Shown: positions 1 to 9,216, numbered from the stretch's first letter. The stretch: 64,000 bases of DNA from Agarilytica rhodophyticola (GCF_002157225.2 NZ_CP020038.1:4308501-4372500); one strand, 5' to 3'. Notes: generated from the letters alone by a model not told the origin. A program made the numbers and translations.

Positions 1-533
1 TCTTCAGATTTTTCTAAACTATCAATTGGAGGATTAACTAATTTTATTCTTTCGATCTGGGCAATTTCTTCTACCCCTTGACCTAAAGGAATAATAGTAA
101 TTGTTCCATCTAGACCAATTTCTATTTTTTCAGACGGAGGAATAGCGATAGGCCCTCCATTACCGATAACCGGCAAACCATTTCCGGTGCGTAATATACC
201 CACACTGTCGAGATGTAGAGAACCTGCTCGAGTATATGCCTCTTGCCCATCAACTGCTTGCACAGCAATAAACCCTTGCTGCTCAATGGCGATATCTAAA
301 TCTCTTCCTGTTTCTATCAAGGCACCATGAGAAAAATCTGTCGCAGGGCGTTCGGTTAACGCATAGGCACGAGTGGGAAAGCCATCTCCATAATAAATGG
401 GCATACTACGAGCTTGGGCAAAGTCTGCTCGAAAACCGGTGGTATTGACATTGGCCAAGTTATTGGTGTGGCTGACCTGCGCCATCATATTGTTTTTGGC
501 CCCTGTCATGGCAATGTACAATGCTTTATCCAT
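1..533 (-). CDS. flgF: FlgF, flagellar proximal rod protein (partial, C-terminus outside window)
   Basis: This is a basal-body rod protein exported through the flagellar type III apparatus. The minus-strand frame opens at ATG 531-533 with MDKALYIAMTGAKNN and continues open to the window edge, so about 177 N-terminal residues are visible. The motif NLANVNTTGFRADFAQ is the N-terminal rod/hook signature, and the MDKALYIAM start separates FlgF from FlgG. It is the last gene visible of flgBCDEF, 244 bp downstream of flgE, in the usual gene order. That gap is longer than those between flgB, flgC and flgD. The C-terminal rod motif lies outside the window. Confidence 0.93.
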   Translation of the reverse strand, partial: MDKALYIAMTGAKNNMMAQVSHTNNLANVNTTGFRADFAQARSMPIYYGDGFPTRAYALTERPATDFSHGALIETGRDLDIAIEQQGFIAVQAVDGQEAYTRAGSLHLDSVGILRTGNGLPVIGNGGPIAIPPSEKIEIGLDGTITIIPLGQGVEEIAQIERIKLVNPPIDSLEKSE

Positions 534-777
534 AATAAATTCCGTCAAAAAAATGTATGTATAGACATAATGCTATTGAGTAATAGAAGTTGAGCAATAT
601 AAATGCCAAGAGAGAACTAACTGATAGAAGGATAGATTTTATAAAGACTGCAATACGAGTGTGAAAATAATAGAAAGAAGAAATTAAGATCGCCAATGCA
701 ACAGTCATATTTTTGGCAATAGCAATTGATAAGGCCTCTATTAACCCGGCATAAATATCTGCCGGGTTAATAAAAAA

Positions 778-3201
778 TTATCTTAAATTGATAATTGTTT
801 GGGTTACAGTGTCTGCGGTTTCGATAGTTTTAGCGCTTGCTTGGAAGTTACGTTGTGCAATAATAAGATTAACAAGCTCCGCGGATATATCTACATTCGA
901 CTCTTCTAAAGCGCCAGCTTGCACTGTGCCCAATGCACCTGTGTTAGCAGCGGCGACGCGCGGTTCCCCCGAGCGAAAGTTTTCTACCCATGTGCTATTA
1001 CTTGAAGGCTCTAAGCCTTCTTCATTGGGAAAGTCTGCAAGAGCTACCTGCCCTAAAATCTGAGATTCCCCATTGGTAAAGCGCGCGAAAACAATACCAC
1101 TAGCATCGATATTGAGGCCAGAGAGGCGCCCGGTTGCAAAACCATTTTGATCCGCATCATTAACGGAGAACGCCGATCCTGTTTGTGTCGTTCCTGTGTA
1201 GTCAATAATAAAATTCGAACTTGTAGGTGGCTCTGGAATTGGGATGGAGCCACCCGCTAGTACGTTTTGTGGCCCGGCAGCAGAGTTAGGCTGTCCTTCC
1301 TCATCCAAAGGAACCCAGTTGGAAATTAATATGGGCTCACTTCTAGTTGTATCTAGAGAACCGTCATCATTAAAAAATATATTATAAACGGCATCTGTTG
1401 CTACGGTATTCTGTGGCGGTGGCAGCAAAGTATTAGGGTCACCTATATCCTCGCCATCAATTTGTATGTGTACTTGCCAATGGTTAGGGGTTGTCGTAGG
1501 GTTATTGGGATCATATTCTTGCTTGACAAAATACTGTGTCATCACATGAGCAATCCCCAAGCTATCAAAAACCGTCATAGATGTAGCGCTGTTATACGTC
1601 GCTTGATCGGTGGGATCAAATTCATTAAGTGTAACATTAGTGAATTCAGTTGGGCTAATGGGTTGAAAAATTAAGGTGTTAGGAGGCGTCACCAAATCAA
1701 AACCTTCATCAAAAACAATATCAATAACCCCACCCACTACTAATGAATTAATAGAGGCGTCACTGCTACCGGCAGCAATACCATCAGCTGCAGCATCAAC
1801 TTCTAACGTCTGCGGTAATGCATCTGGATCACCGAGCACTGTTATAGCATCACCATCATCTAAGCTATCGATACTAATTGCAATATCACCACCACCGGCA
1901 GAAGTTAATACCAAAGTACCTGCCGCTGCATTATGCACCGCTGAGATTCCAGGTAAGGTAGAATTACTAAGGCCATTAATTTCTGTTTCAAGTGCAGCTA
2001 AGCTATCCCCTGTTAATGTTACGCTGTTAACTGTTAAAGCAAGGTTACCAGCGGCACTGGTATAATTAGATATTGTCGCTTCCGTTCTTGCTGTTGCTGA
2101 CACACCTTGTAAAGCATTGAGACCAGAAGCTGTTGTCGCTGCACTATCTCCAGCAACTGTATTATAAGTAACTGTATCACCATCGGGGTTAGTAACTTGA
2201 ATAGGTTGTGCAGGGTAACCATTAGTGACTTGTGCTTCTCCAGAAACTGCTGCCAACGCTGGCGTGAGACCAATTAATGCAGAGTTAGCGGTATTACCAC
2301 TAATTGAGATATCAGAACTTAGACCTTCTTCAGCTGCTGTTATAACAATTGCAAAGTTACCACCGCCGAGGTCTTGCGCACGAGCCACCACATCGATAGC
2401 TGTTTGCGGGGGCGTTGGAGTAAAGATTTGTGAGTTGATAACACTAGCCAAAATATTTAAATCATTAAACGTGGTAACGTTACGCGGCACACCCGTTGTT
2501 GTTTGTAGATTAACATCTACCGCTCCAAAATTTGTCGCCGGTGCAGTTAATTCAACGGTAAAATCCATTGGCGTTGTTAGAAAATCATTGGCTAATGGCA
2601 GTGTAAAAGGCGCACCTGTTAATACAGTAGTTGTGGCATTTTGCCTGCCGACCTGAGTAACACCAATACCCACACCTTCTGTGGTTAATGAGCGCCCTTC
2701 TCTTTGTAATACTGGCTCTGCTGCATCTAAATTTAATACCGATTCAACTAGGGTTGTTCGACGGGGAGCAAGATTGCTTGTTTGAATTTGAATATCCCCG
2801 GCTATACCACCAATATTGCCTTGGGCATCCGCAGGGAAGCCCTGCAAAAATGCGCCTGTAGTATTAACCACAAATCCTCTATCGTCTAAACCAAAAGCTC
2901 CTGCGCGAGTGTAGCGAGTTTCACCTTGTTGGTTTAATACAAAAAAGCCATTACCATTAATAGCAAGGTCTAAATCTTTTTCTGTAAAGGCAACATTTCC
3001 CTGTTCAAAGTTTTGTGCAACATCTTGAATCTGTACACCGCTACCAATGGCTACACTGCCCGAACCCTGTGCATAAACATCTCCAAATTCAACACGAGAG
3101 GATTTAAATCCAGTTGTCGAGGCATTAGCAATATTATTGCCGGTAACGTTAAGTTCTGTCGACGCGGCACGAATTCCGCTCAATGCTGTATCAAAAGGCA
3201 T
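778..3201 (-). CDS. flgE: FlgE, flagellar hook protein, unusually long (807 aa)
   Basis: FlgE subunits polymerise into the flagellar hook. The N-terminus (MPFDTALSGIRAASTELNVTG, then NIANASTTGFKSSRVEFGDVY) and the C-terminus (SNVDISAELVNLIIAQRNFQASAKTIET) are the paired coiled-coil D0/D1 segments of the family. Typical enterobacterial FlgE is about 400 aa. This one is twice that, because roughly residues 150-600 form a large Thr/Ala/Asn-rich insertion with repeated Ig-like or beta-rich character. Lys is scarce there and small residues dominate, as expected for a surface-exposed D2/D3 expansion. The gene sits between flgD and flgF in the flgB operon. The ATG at 3201 follows an AGGAG-like site (CAGGAGAAAG on the minus strand). 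Confidence 0.95.
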   Translation of the reverse strand: MPFDTALSGIRAASTELNVTGNNIANASTTGFKSSRVEFGDVYAQGSGSVAIGSGVQIQDVAQNFEQGNVAFTEKDLDLAINGNGFFVLNQQGETRYTRAGAFGLDDRGFVVNTTGAFLQGFPADAQGNIGGIAGDIQIQTSNLAPRRTTLVESVLNLDAAEPVLQREGRSLTTEGVGIGVTQVGRQNATTTVLTGAPFTLPLANDFLTTPMDFTVELTAPATNFGAVDVNLQTTTGVPRNVTTFNDLNILASVINSQIFTPTPPQTAIDVVARAQDLGGGNFAIVITAAEEGLSSDISISGNTANSALIGLTPALAAVSGEAQVTNGYPAQPIQVTNPDGDTVTYNTVAGDSAATTASGLNALQGVSATARTEATISNYTSAAGNLALTVNSVTLTGDSLAALETEINGLSNSTLPGISAVHNAAAGTLVLTSAGGGDIAISIDSLDDGDAITVLGDPDALPQTLEVDAAADGIAAGSSDASINSLVVGGVIDIVFDEGFDLVTPPNTLIFQPISPTEFTNVTLNEFDPTDQATYNSATSMTVFDSLGIAHVMTQYFVKQEYDPNNPTTTPNHWQVHIQIDGEDIGDPNTLLPPPQNTVATDAVYNIFFNDDGSLDTTRSEPILISNWVPLDEEGQPNSAAGPQNVLAGGSIPIPEPPTSSNFIIDYTGTTQTGSAFSVNDADQNGFATGRLSGLNIDASGIVFARFTNGESQILGQVALADFPNEEGLEPSSNSTWVENFRSGEPRVAAANTGALGTVQAGALEESNVDISAELVNLIIAQRNFQASAKTIETADTVTQTIINLR

Positions 3202-3262
3202 GACAACTTTCTCCTGAATTTATTACTTCTCAAAAACATCAATTTAATATGTTAATCAAATA

Positions 3263-3979
3263 CTATTCATTAAATTGTTTAACATCCGCCAAACTCACGG
3301 CACCAATTCCAGCTAAGTTAAGAATAAGCGAACCGTTACTAGCAACGGTAACACTATTAACATTAGCGCTTAACGCTGTTTCTAGAACAGTATCGACACC
3401 ATCAATACTTGATGTCACTTCAAATTTGTAAGTGCCTGCAGGCAAGCCATTTTCGTGGCTGCTTTGCCAATCGGTAAGATCACCATTAACTTCAAAATTC
3501 AAGCCATCCCAACGCATAACCATTTCACCTGCAGGTTGTTCACCTAAGCTAATTTGATCAACCAATTCACCAGCTTCGTTATATATACTGACCGATAAAT
3601 CCCCTGTGCTAGAAGGAACATCTATACTGGCACTGACAACATTACCTGACTCTAAAATGGCTGTATCTGTGGGCACCGTAACCGAACGCCCAACCAGGCT
3701 CGATGCTTGTAGCGCTTGATTAGCAACAAAATTATTAGTAAAACTGTCAAAGTTATTATTGAGCTTATCGAGACTTTCTACAGAACTAAATTGCGCCAAC
3801 TGTGCTACAAACTCCGTATTATCTTGTGGACTAAGAGGATCTTGATTTTCCAGTTGAGTAATCATTAATTCTAAAAAAGCACTTTGCCCAAGCTCATTGT
3901 CTTGTGGTGTGCTTTCTTTTTTATCTCTAATAGATAAATTATTAAAAACACTGTTATTTGTGGCGTTAAGTTCCGACAT
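3263..3979 (-). CDS. flgD: FlgD, hook-capping/scaffold protein
   Basis: FlgD caps the growing hook and guides FlgE assembly. It is later displaced by FlgK. The N-terminal third has the conserved export/cap segment (QSAFLELMITQLENQDPLSP, then FVAQLAQFSSVESLDKLN). The C-terminal half carries the FlgD tudor/Ig domain pattern (VMRWDG, then LPAGTYKFEVTS). At 238 aa it has normal length. It lies between flgC and flgE, 61 bp upstream of flgE and 27 bp downstream of flgC, so it is surely part of the flgB operon. Confidence 0.95.
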   Translation of the reverse strand: MSELNATNNSVFNNLSIRDKKESTPQDNELGQSAFLELMITQLENQDPLSPQDNTEFVAQLAQFSSVESLDKLNNNFDSFTNNFVANQALQASSLVGRSVTVPTDTAILESGNVVSASIDVPSSTGDLSVSIYNEAGELVDQISLGEQPAGEMVMRWDGLNFEVNGDLTDWQSSHENGLPAGTYKFEVTSSIDGVDTVLETALSANVNSVTVASNGSLILNLAGIGAVSLADVKQFNE

Positions 3980-4006
3980 AATCTACCCTCTTATCCGATA
4001 AACACT

Positions 4007-4444
4007 CTATTGTCCGAGACTTAACACTCGTTGCATCATCTGTTTGGCTGAACTCATCATCTCCACATTCACCTGAAACGAACGGGATGCTGAAATCATA
4101 TTCGTCATCTCTTCTACAATATTGACATTCGGATAATAAACATAACCATCTTCATTAGCTTTTGGATGTCCAGGTTCATAGCGTGGTTGCAATGGAGCAT
4201 CACTTTCAACAATACCATCGACTCGAACTCTTGCGTTATCGGAGTTACCAAAACTATCACCAAAATTGTTTCCTGACATATCCTGATAAACTGCAGAGAA
4301 TAAAGGATGCCTCCCGCGATACACTTGATCGCTACTGGAACTTGCTGTTTCTGCATTAGCAATATTACTTGCAGTAGTATTCAAACGAATACTCTGAGCA
4401 TTCATGCCTGAGCCAGCAATATCAAAAATATTTGTAATTGCCAT
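4007..4444 (-). CDS. flgC: FlgC, flagellar proximal rod protein
   Basis: FlgC is a structural subunit of the flagellar rod. At 145 aa it matches the family length. The N-terminus (FDIAGSGMNAQSIRLNTTASNIANAET) and the C-terminus (NVNIVEEMTNMISASRSFQVNVEMMSSAKQMMQRVL) are the classic rod-protein termini. The PNVNIVEEM motif is FlgC-specific. The start ATG at 4444 lies 2 bp after the flgB stop, which implies translational coupling. Confidence 0.96.
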   Translation of the reverse strand: MAITNIFDIAGSGMNAQSIRLNTTASNIANAETASSSSDQVYRGRHPLFSAVYQDMSGNNFGDSFGNSDNARVRVDGIVESDAPLQPRYEPGHPKANEDGYVYYPNVNIVEEMTNMISASRSFQVNVEMMSSAKQMMQRVLSLGQ

Positions 4445-4446
4445 AG

Positions 4447-4848
4447 TTATTCTCCACGGATAGCTTTTTGCAGACCTTTAAAATTGCCATTCAAGAAAGT
4501 GAACGCAGCTTGAAACTCAAGATTGTTACGAGTGAACTCAGCGTGTTCAATATTTTCTTCCACTGTATTACCATCAACTGAAGGTTGTTGCGGTATACGA
4601 TAGCTGTAGTCATCATCTCCCCTAGCGCCACGCGAGACCTCCATGTGTCCTTCATGAGTTTTATCCATACGACTATCGCTGTTTCCCATTTGACTTTTAA
4701 GCGCTTTGTGAAAATCAAAATCGCGGGCTTTATAGTTCGGAGTATCTACGTTTGCGAGGTTGCTCGAAATAACACCGGCGCGTTCGGCACGCAAACGCAG
4801 AGCGTTTTCTGCGAGGCCTACGGCTTTTTGGAAAGAAATTGTCGTCAT
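4447..4848 (-). CDS. flgB: FlgB, flagellar proximal rod protein
   Basis: FlgB is the first gene of the rod/hook operon, and its product forms the cell-proximal rod. The 133-aa protein shows the family N-terminus (RAERAGVISSNLANVDTPNYKARDFDF) and C-terminus (NTVEENIEHAEFTRNNLEFQAAFTFLNGNFKGLQKAI). It is followed immediately by flgC. A well-formed sigma-54 promoter lies about 92 bp upstream, so flgBCDEF is probably a middle-class flagellar operon as in Pseudomonas and Vibrio. Confidence 0.96.
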   Translation of the reverse strand: MTTISFQKAVGLAENALRLRAERAGVISSNLANVDTPNYKARDFDFHKALKSQMGNSDSRMDKTHEGHMEVSRGARGDDDYSYRIPQQPSVDGNTVEENIEHAEFTRNNLEFQAAFTFLNGNFKGLQKAIRGE

Positions 4849-5187
4849 CGCTTTGAGTTTTCCAGGGTCATTCTATTTTGCAATCACATTGTTACTCTCA
4901 AACTACGAGATTGCCGTGTACTTACTTATGGAATTCTAAAAGCAACTGATATGCCAACAATAGAGAGGATGTAACACAATGATTTATAAGGTTTTTTTAA
5001 ATGAGAGAAAACTAAAAATTAAAACCAGGAAGAAAGCGGCAAAACTTATCCGCCAATGCGGTAATCTTCATACTGTGGAAAAGGCAACAGCCAAAGCCTA
5101 GAGAAAGCCCTGGCAAGCACCATTAGCATAGTGCCTACCAAATAGCAGAAAGAAATAAGGGTATAAGAAAATAATATAACGTGTTAT
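4849..5187. other. Intergenic region between cheR and flgB
   Basis: This 339-bp stretch holds the flgB promoter described separately. A 9-bp imperfect hairpin (5112-5139, arms GGCAAGCAC and GTGCCTACC, with two G-U pairs when read on the minus strand) follows the cheR stop. It lacks a T-run, so it may be an inefficient or Rho-dependent terminator. I see no further coding signal. Confidence 0.5.
4940..4957 (-). promoter_or_regulatory. Sigma-54 promoter of the flgB operon
   Basis: On the minus strand the sequence TTGGCATATCAGTTGCTT matches the sigma-54 consensus TGGCAC-N5-TTGC. It has the invariant GG and GC separated by exactly 10 bases. It points at flgB, whose ATG is about 92 nt downstream. 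The role is inferred from the position and the known FleQ/RpoN control of polar flagellar hook genes. Confidence 0.68.
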
Positions 5188-6033
5188 CTACTTTGCTTTG
5201 TAAACAACCCCAGGATTACAGTGCACCATATCAAACAGATCGGAGGCGGCTGCAAGCGTTTCGGATGCACCTAAAAATAGGTAGCCACCTGGTTTTAAAG
5301 TACCATGAATTCGAGTCAAAATATCCTTTTTCAATTCTGCAGAGAAATAAATGAGAACATTACGACAAAAAACAATATCAAACCTACCTAGTGATGCATA
5401 ACTTTCCTGTAAGTTTAACGGGCGAAAGTTAATACGTTGACGTAAGTTTCTTTTCATTTGCCACTGCTCATCACCTTGTGGCTCAAAAAAACTATTCAAA
5501 CGGTCGTTAGACAAACCACGATTAATAGATAACCTATCATAGATACCTTGTTTAGCTTGCTGCAAAATTTCACTGGATAAATCAGTAGCGATAATTTCAA
5601 CATTGAGGTTTCGAACCGAGTTATTTTCCTTCAAGCACTCCTCAATAATCATACTCATAGAATATGGTTCCTGGCCTGAAGAGCAAGCAGCAGACCAAAT
5701 ACGAAAGCGGCCACCAGGCTGATCTTGACTGAGTTGAGGAAGAAGTGTGTGTTTCAGATAATCATAGGGATAAACATCCCGGAACCAAAAAGTTTCATTG
5801 GTCGTCATGACATCAATCACTTGCTGACGCACTTTGCCATTAGTTGGTTGCTTTATGAGGCTAACTAATTGTGCAGTAGAACTACACTTATGTTCAGACA
5901 ATATCTTCTTTAAGCGTGTTTCTACTAAGTACTTTTTATTATCACCTAAATCAATACCAGCAATTTGTCTTAAATACTCCCGAAACTCGTGAAACTCAGA
6001 GATCGAAAGCTGAGCAATCGTATTATTTACCAT
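5188..6033 (-). CDS. cheR: CheR, chemotaxis protein-glutamate O-methyltransferase
   Basis: CheR transfers methyl groups from S-adenosylmethionine to glutamates of chemoreceptors. An N-terminal alpha-helical CheR_N domain (about residues 10-65) precedes the Rossmann methyltransferase domain. The SAM-binding segment is RIWSAACSSGQEPYSMSM, and FDIVFCRNVLIYFS is the characteristic motif IV region. I take ATG 6033; the frame also opens with a TTG two codons upstream. It lies 55 bp downstream of cheV and is likely cotranscribed. The cheV-cheR pair next to flgA/flgB matches the Pseudomonas flagellar cluster. Confidence 0.95.
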   Translation of the reverse strand: MVNNTIAQLSISEFHEFREYLRQIAGIDLGDNKKYLVETRLKKILSEHKCSSTAQLVSLIKQPTNGKVRQQVIDVMTTNETFWFRDVYPYDYLKHTLLPQLSQDQPGGRFRIWSAACSSGQEPYSMSMIIEECLKENNSVRNLNVEIIATDLSSEILQQAKQGIYDRLSINRGLSNDRLNSFFEPQGDEQWQMKRNLRQRINFRPLNLQESYASLGRFDIVFCRNVLIYFSAELKKDILTRIHGTLKPGGYLFLGASETLAAASDLFDMVHCNPGVVYKAK

Positions 6034-6088
6034 TCGCAAGCCATTATTATTTGCCTGTTAGTCCGGAAAACGAATAATCGCAGAGAGC

Positions 6089-7024
6089 TTACTCGTCACC
6101 TATTAACTCAGCAATGCGAGAATTTACACGTTTCGCCAACTCATCGGGATGAAACTTAGCAAGAAAATCATTAGCGCCAACTTTTTTCACCATAGCTTCA
6201 TTAAAGACACCACTTAACGAGGTATGGAGCACAATATGCATATCTTTTAATTGAGGATTGGCCCTTATCTCCGCAGTAAATGTATAGCCGTCCATTTCTG
6301 GCATTTCGATGTCGGACACCACAAGCAATAGCTCATTATAAGGATCTTTGCCTGATTCTATGAGCTCAAGCAAATAGTCAAGGGCTTCTTTGCCGTCTTT
6401 ACGCAAGGTTGTTTTAACACCCAGGCTTTCTACAACCTTTTGTATTTGCTTACGAGCAATAGAAGAATCATCAACAATAAGGATATGTTTTTGAACTTGA
6501 ATGTCTTCTTGCGCAGCTTCAATAATCTCGGCACTGACATCCTCCGCCATTGGCGAAACTTCAGCTAAGATTTTTTCCACGTCTATGATTTCAATCAACT
6601 TGCCATCTACCTCAGATACAGCGGTAAGGTAATTGTCTTTACCCGCTCCCTTGGGTGGCGGGTGTATATCCGCCCAATTCATGTTAACTATTCGTTCAAC
6701 CCCCTTCACAAGAAAACCCTGAGTCGACCTATTATATTCGGCGATAATAACAAAACAGTTCTCAATATCTGTTAAAGGCGGATGACCTGTCGCTAACTTC
6801 ATATCCATAATAGGTATCGTGCCGCCACGTATATGTGCAAGACCTCGAATAACAGGATGACGCTTGGGGATTTCACTCAGTGCTGGACACTGTAATACTT
6901 CTTTCACTTTAAACACGTTAATTCCATATAACTGTGAGCCGCCAAGATTGAATAGCAATAGTTCAAGGCGATTCTGCCCCACCAACTGAGTGCGCTGATT
7001 GACACTATCAAGAACACCAGCCAT
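6089..7024 (-). CDS. cheV: CheV, CheW-receiver chemotaxis coupling protein
   Basis: CheV couples chemoreceptors to CheA and is itself a phosphorylation target. The N-terminal CheW-like domain (LELLLFNLGGSQLYGINVFKVKEVL) occupies about residues 15-155. A response-regulator receiver domain follows (ILIVDDSSIARKQI, with the phospho-acceptor Asp in VVSDIEMPEMDG). I start at ATG 7024 (MAGVLDSV) because AGAGGAAACA lies just before it. The frame extends 22 codons upstream, but that part looks hydrophobic and is not family-like. Next downstream is cheR; divergent upstream is flgA. Confidence 0.95.
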   Translation of the reverse strand: MAGVLDSVNQRTQLVGQNRLELLLFNLGGSQLYGINVFKVKEVLQCPALSEIPKRHPVIRGLAHIRGGTIPIMDMKLATGHPPLTDIENCFVIIAEYNRSTQGFLVKGVERIVNMNWADIHPPPKGAGKDNYLTAVSEVDGKLIEIIDVEKILAEVSPMAEDVSAEIIEAAQEDIQVQKHILIVDDSSIARKQIQKVVESLGVKTTLRKDGKEALDYLLELIESGKDPYNELLLVVSDIEMPEMDGYTFTAEIRANPQLKDMHIVLHTSLSGVFNEAMVKKVGANDFLAKFHPDELAKRVNSRIAELIGDE

Positions 7025-7081
7025 ATTGTTTCCTCTTCTGCGTTTTAATAGTATTAGTATATTTGAAAATAAACTTAGCAA

Positions 7082-7098
7082 GAGGCACAAGCTTTGCT
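7082..7098 (+). promoter_or_regulatory. Candidate sigma-54 promoter for flgA
   Basis: AGAGGCACAAGCTTTGCT has GG and GC separated by 10 bases and the GGCAC / TTGCT elements of sigma-54 promoters. Only the first consensus T is missing. It lies 84 nt upstream of the flgA ATG in the divergent cheV-flgA interval. It was identified by eye from the consensus only. Confidence 0.5.
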
Positions 7099-7181
7099 AA
7101 CATGTACTTATATGGACGTTTTTATACATCCCAAATAATGATATAAATTGTCGTTCTCGCTTACAGCATAGGACAAGAATC

Positions 7182-7895
7182 ATGGAACTACGCAGTTTTT
7201 TTGCATCACTATCGTTAGTATTACTCTCATATAACGCTATATCGGCCGAAAAGCAGAATATAGAAGCGCTTAGGAATCACGTTCTAGCTCATACAACGTC
7301 ACATTATAGAAATGTTTTTGGTGAAGAGAATTTCAAAAATAATGTCAAAATTCGGATTGGTAATCTCGACTCGCGTCTCAGACTCAATAGATGTGACGAC
7401 AATTTGACATTCAAGATCAGCCAACCTCCGCAAAATATAAGTAACATTACCGTTAAAACAAGTTGTGTTGGTAAGCATCGCTGGACAATCTATGTTCCAG
7501 TTAAAATTGATGTCTACGCTAATGTACTGGTAGCAAAACGCTCTTTATCACGAGGGCACTTATTTACCGAGCATGATCTAGATTATCGGCAGCTTAACAC
7601 TGCATCGTCGGGATATGGTTATCTTGAGGATATGTCGCGCGTTATAGGTATGGAACTAAAAAGACCTATAAGCTCCGGGGATATCGTACATTTAGCATTA
7701 CTGAAAAAACCAAATATTGTACGTAAAGGACAAACCGTTATCGTGACTTCCAAATCGCGTTTCTTATCTGTGGAAACAGAAGGCATTGCCTTAATCAGTG
7801 GCCAACTAGGCCAAGATATAAGAGTTAAAAACCAACGGTCAAATAAAATTGTACAAGCACGAATAGTTGCGCCAGGTATTGTCGCGACCCGTTAG
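7182..7895 (+). CDS. flgA: FlgA, P-ring assembly chaperone
   Basis: FlgA is a periplasmic chaperone for FlgI assembly into the flagellar P ring. Residues 1-22 form a Sec signal peptide ending in AISA. The C-terminal two-thirds is the SAF/FlgA domain (LVAKRSLSRGHLFTEHDLDYRQL, IGMELKRPISSGDIVHLALLKKP, VRKGQTVIVTSKS). At 237 aa it is normal. AGGACAAG precedes the start. It is divergent from cheV and upstream of flgM, the standard polar-flagellum order. Confidence 0.93.
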   Translation: MELRSFFASLSLVLLSYNAISAEKQNIEALRNHVLAHTTSHYRNVFGEENFKNNVKIRIGNLDSRLRLNRCDDNLTFKISQPPQNISNITVKTSCVGKHRWTIYVPVKIDVYANVLVAKRSLSRGHLFTEHDLDYRQLNTASSGYGYLEDMSRVIGMELKRPISSGDIVHLALLKKPNIVRKGQTVIVTSKSRFLSVETEGIALISGQLGQDIRVKNQRSNKIVQARIVAPGIVATR

Positions 7896-7996
7896 CATTA
7901 AAGGCTTTCACGCTAAGAAAGTGAGTACATAGTGGATTCGGCCTTAGCACAGATCTATCATGATTCAATTTTTTTTAGAAAATTTAAAAAAAACAC

Positions 7997-8023
7997 TAAT
8001 GTTCTTAGTTCAGTGGCCGATAA
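7997..8023 (+). promoter_or_regulatory. Sigma-28 (FliA) promoter of flgM
   Basis: A perfect GCCGATAA minus-10 element at 8016-8023 is preceded, at exactly 15 bases, by CTAAT as the minus-35. The FliA consensus is TAAA-N15-GCCGATAA. It lies 49 nt upstream of flgM. FliA control of its own anti-sigma factor is the known wiring. Confidence 0.78.
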
Positions 8024-8071
8024 GAGAATCAAAGAAACTATGTAAGCATCGTCCAACCAACTTAAGCGGCA

Positions 8072-8395
8072 ATGATTATGGTTATCGATCCTGGAAGTAA
8101 TGTTAATTCTCACGGTACCTCTGCTGGCAAAGCTCGCCAACAGAATGCGACAAAGTCAGACGAGCAGGGCCTTGCATCGCCTTCAACGAAGCAACAACCT
8201 GCTGAGTCAGACAGCGTGTCATTGAGCTCAGCCAGCTTAAGCATCGCTAAAATCGAAAGTAAAATTGCTGAAACGAGTGACATAGATACGGCAAAGGTTG
8301 ACCGCATCAAGACTTCGGTAGATTCTGGTAACTATCAAATCGATAGCGGCGCAATCGCCAATACCCTGCTGCAGGAAGAACAGCAACTAGGTTAA
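8072..8395 (+). CDS. flgM: FlgM, anti-sigma-28 factor
   Basis: FlgM binds FliA until it is exported through the completed hook. The protein is 107 aa with a disordered Gln/Ser/Ala-rich N-terminus and the conserved C-terminal sigma-binding helices (SIAKIESKIAETSDIDTAKV, then RIKTSVDSGNYQIDSGAIAN). The start could also be the Met two codons in. A FliA-type promoter lies directly upstream. It stands between flgA and flgN. Confidence 0.92.
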   Translation: MIMVIDPGSNVNSHGTSAGKARQQNATKSDEQGLASPSTKQQPAESDSVSLSSASLSIAKIESKIAETSDIDTAKVDRIKTSVDSGNYQIDSGAIANTLLQEEQQLG

Positions 8396-8721
8396 TTTAT
8401 CCCCTATCACTATCTAGATAAGTTTTTAATAGCGGCACTGACTAAAAACTTACTCGCAAATAACACGGCAGTACACCGACTCGATTTCCACTCGGCGCTA
8501 GACATAGAACATTAAACATCACCCGTTCTAATTACCCTTTGGCCAAGTAGCGACGCAAAATTCAGCAATTGCAAATTAGTTGATACTTTGATCAGCCTTC
8601 TACGGTGTTAAGGCACAGAATATGCAAAGTTATGGTTTTACTGCCAATTTAATTACTGCCTCAAAATTATATGCATGACAACACATAAGTATTACAACTT
8701 TTCAATGTGAAGTAGAACGAC
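8396..8721. other. Intergenic region flgM-flgN with an inverted repeat
   Basis: This 326-bp region contains a 9-bp perfect inverted repeat (8420-8428 AAGTTTTTA, 8443-8451 TAAAAACTT, 14-nt loop), 25 bp after flgM. It could be a weak terminator or mRNA end. The rest shows no ORF or recognisable promoter. Confidence 0.4.
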
Positions 8722-9201
8722 ATGAATACAGATATTGCAGCTCAAGATATAGAAAGACAAATTGCATCTGACATCGATGCATGTCACACATTGCTCGACC
8801 TACTGGATCAGGAGCAAGAAGCTCTTAAGGCAAGGGATGCAGATTTACTTGAACAAGTTGTTAAAAACAAAATGCCAGCCCTCTCCCATCTTGAAGAAAG
8901 TGCCAAGCGCAGAGCGAGCTGGGCAAATATCACTCAAGAAAAACAATCTTCAGGTAAATGGGAAGAGTTTGTTAATAGCTTTAATCAGCAGCAACTCAAA
9001 GAACACTGGCAAGAGTTGAAGCGACTCACACAACAATGCCAGCAAAAGAATGAAATAAATGGCAAAATTCTTAGCCGCCAACAACAGATTTATGGTCGTT
9101 TGGTGGGATTGTTACGTGGTCAAACCTCTGCGCCAAATTTATACAGTGCGGCTGGTACGGCGACAGCAAGTAGGTCATCAATTAAAGTGGACGAAGCCTA
9201 A
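8722..9201 (+). CDS. flgN: FlgN, type III export chaperone for FlgK/FlgL
   Basis: FlgN is a cytosolic chaperone for hook-associated proteins. The 159-aa, strongly helical and Gln/Glu/Lys-rich protein has the FlgN pattern of an N-terminal LLDLLDQEQEALKARDADLLEQV segment and a later NGKILSRQQQIYGRLVGLLRG segment. It is placed after flgM, as in Pseudomonas flgM-flgN. The C-terminal tail is Ala/Ser-rich. It is convergent with the next gene. Confidence 0.88.
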   Translation: MNTDIAAQDIERQIASDIDACHTLLDLLDQEQEALKARDADLLEQVVKNKMPALSHLEESAKRRASWANITQEKQSSGKWEEFVNSFNQQQLKEHWQELKRLTQQCQQKNEINGKILSRQQQIYGRLVGLLRGQTSAPNLYSAAGTATASRSSIKVDEA

Positions 9202-9216
9202 AGCTTTTATCCGCCA

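Noticed and set aside
526-708. 60-aa minus-strand ORF between flgE and flgF
   Set aside because: It overlaps the flgF start in another frame, is of low complexity, and has no ribosome site or family.
1676-2656. Plus-strand ORFs of 129 and 143 aa inside flgE
   Set aside because: They are antisense shadows of the Ala/Thr-rich insertion of FlgE, and composition explains the open frames.
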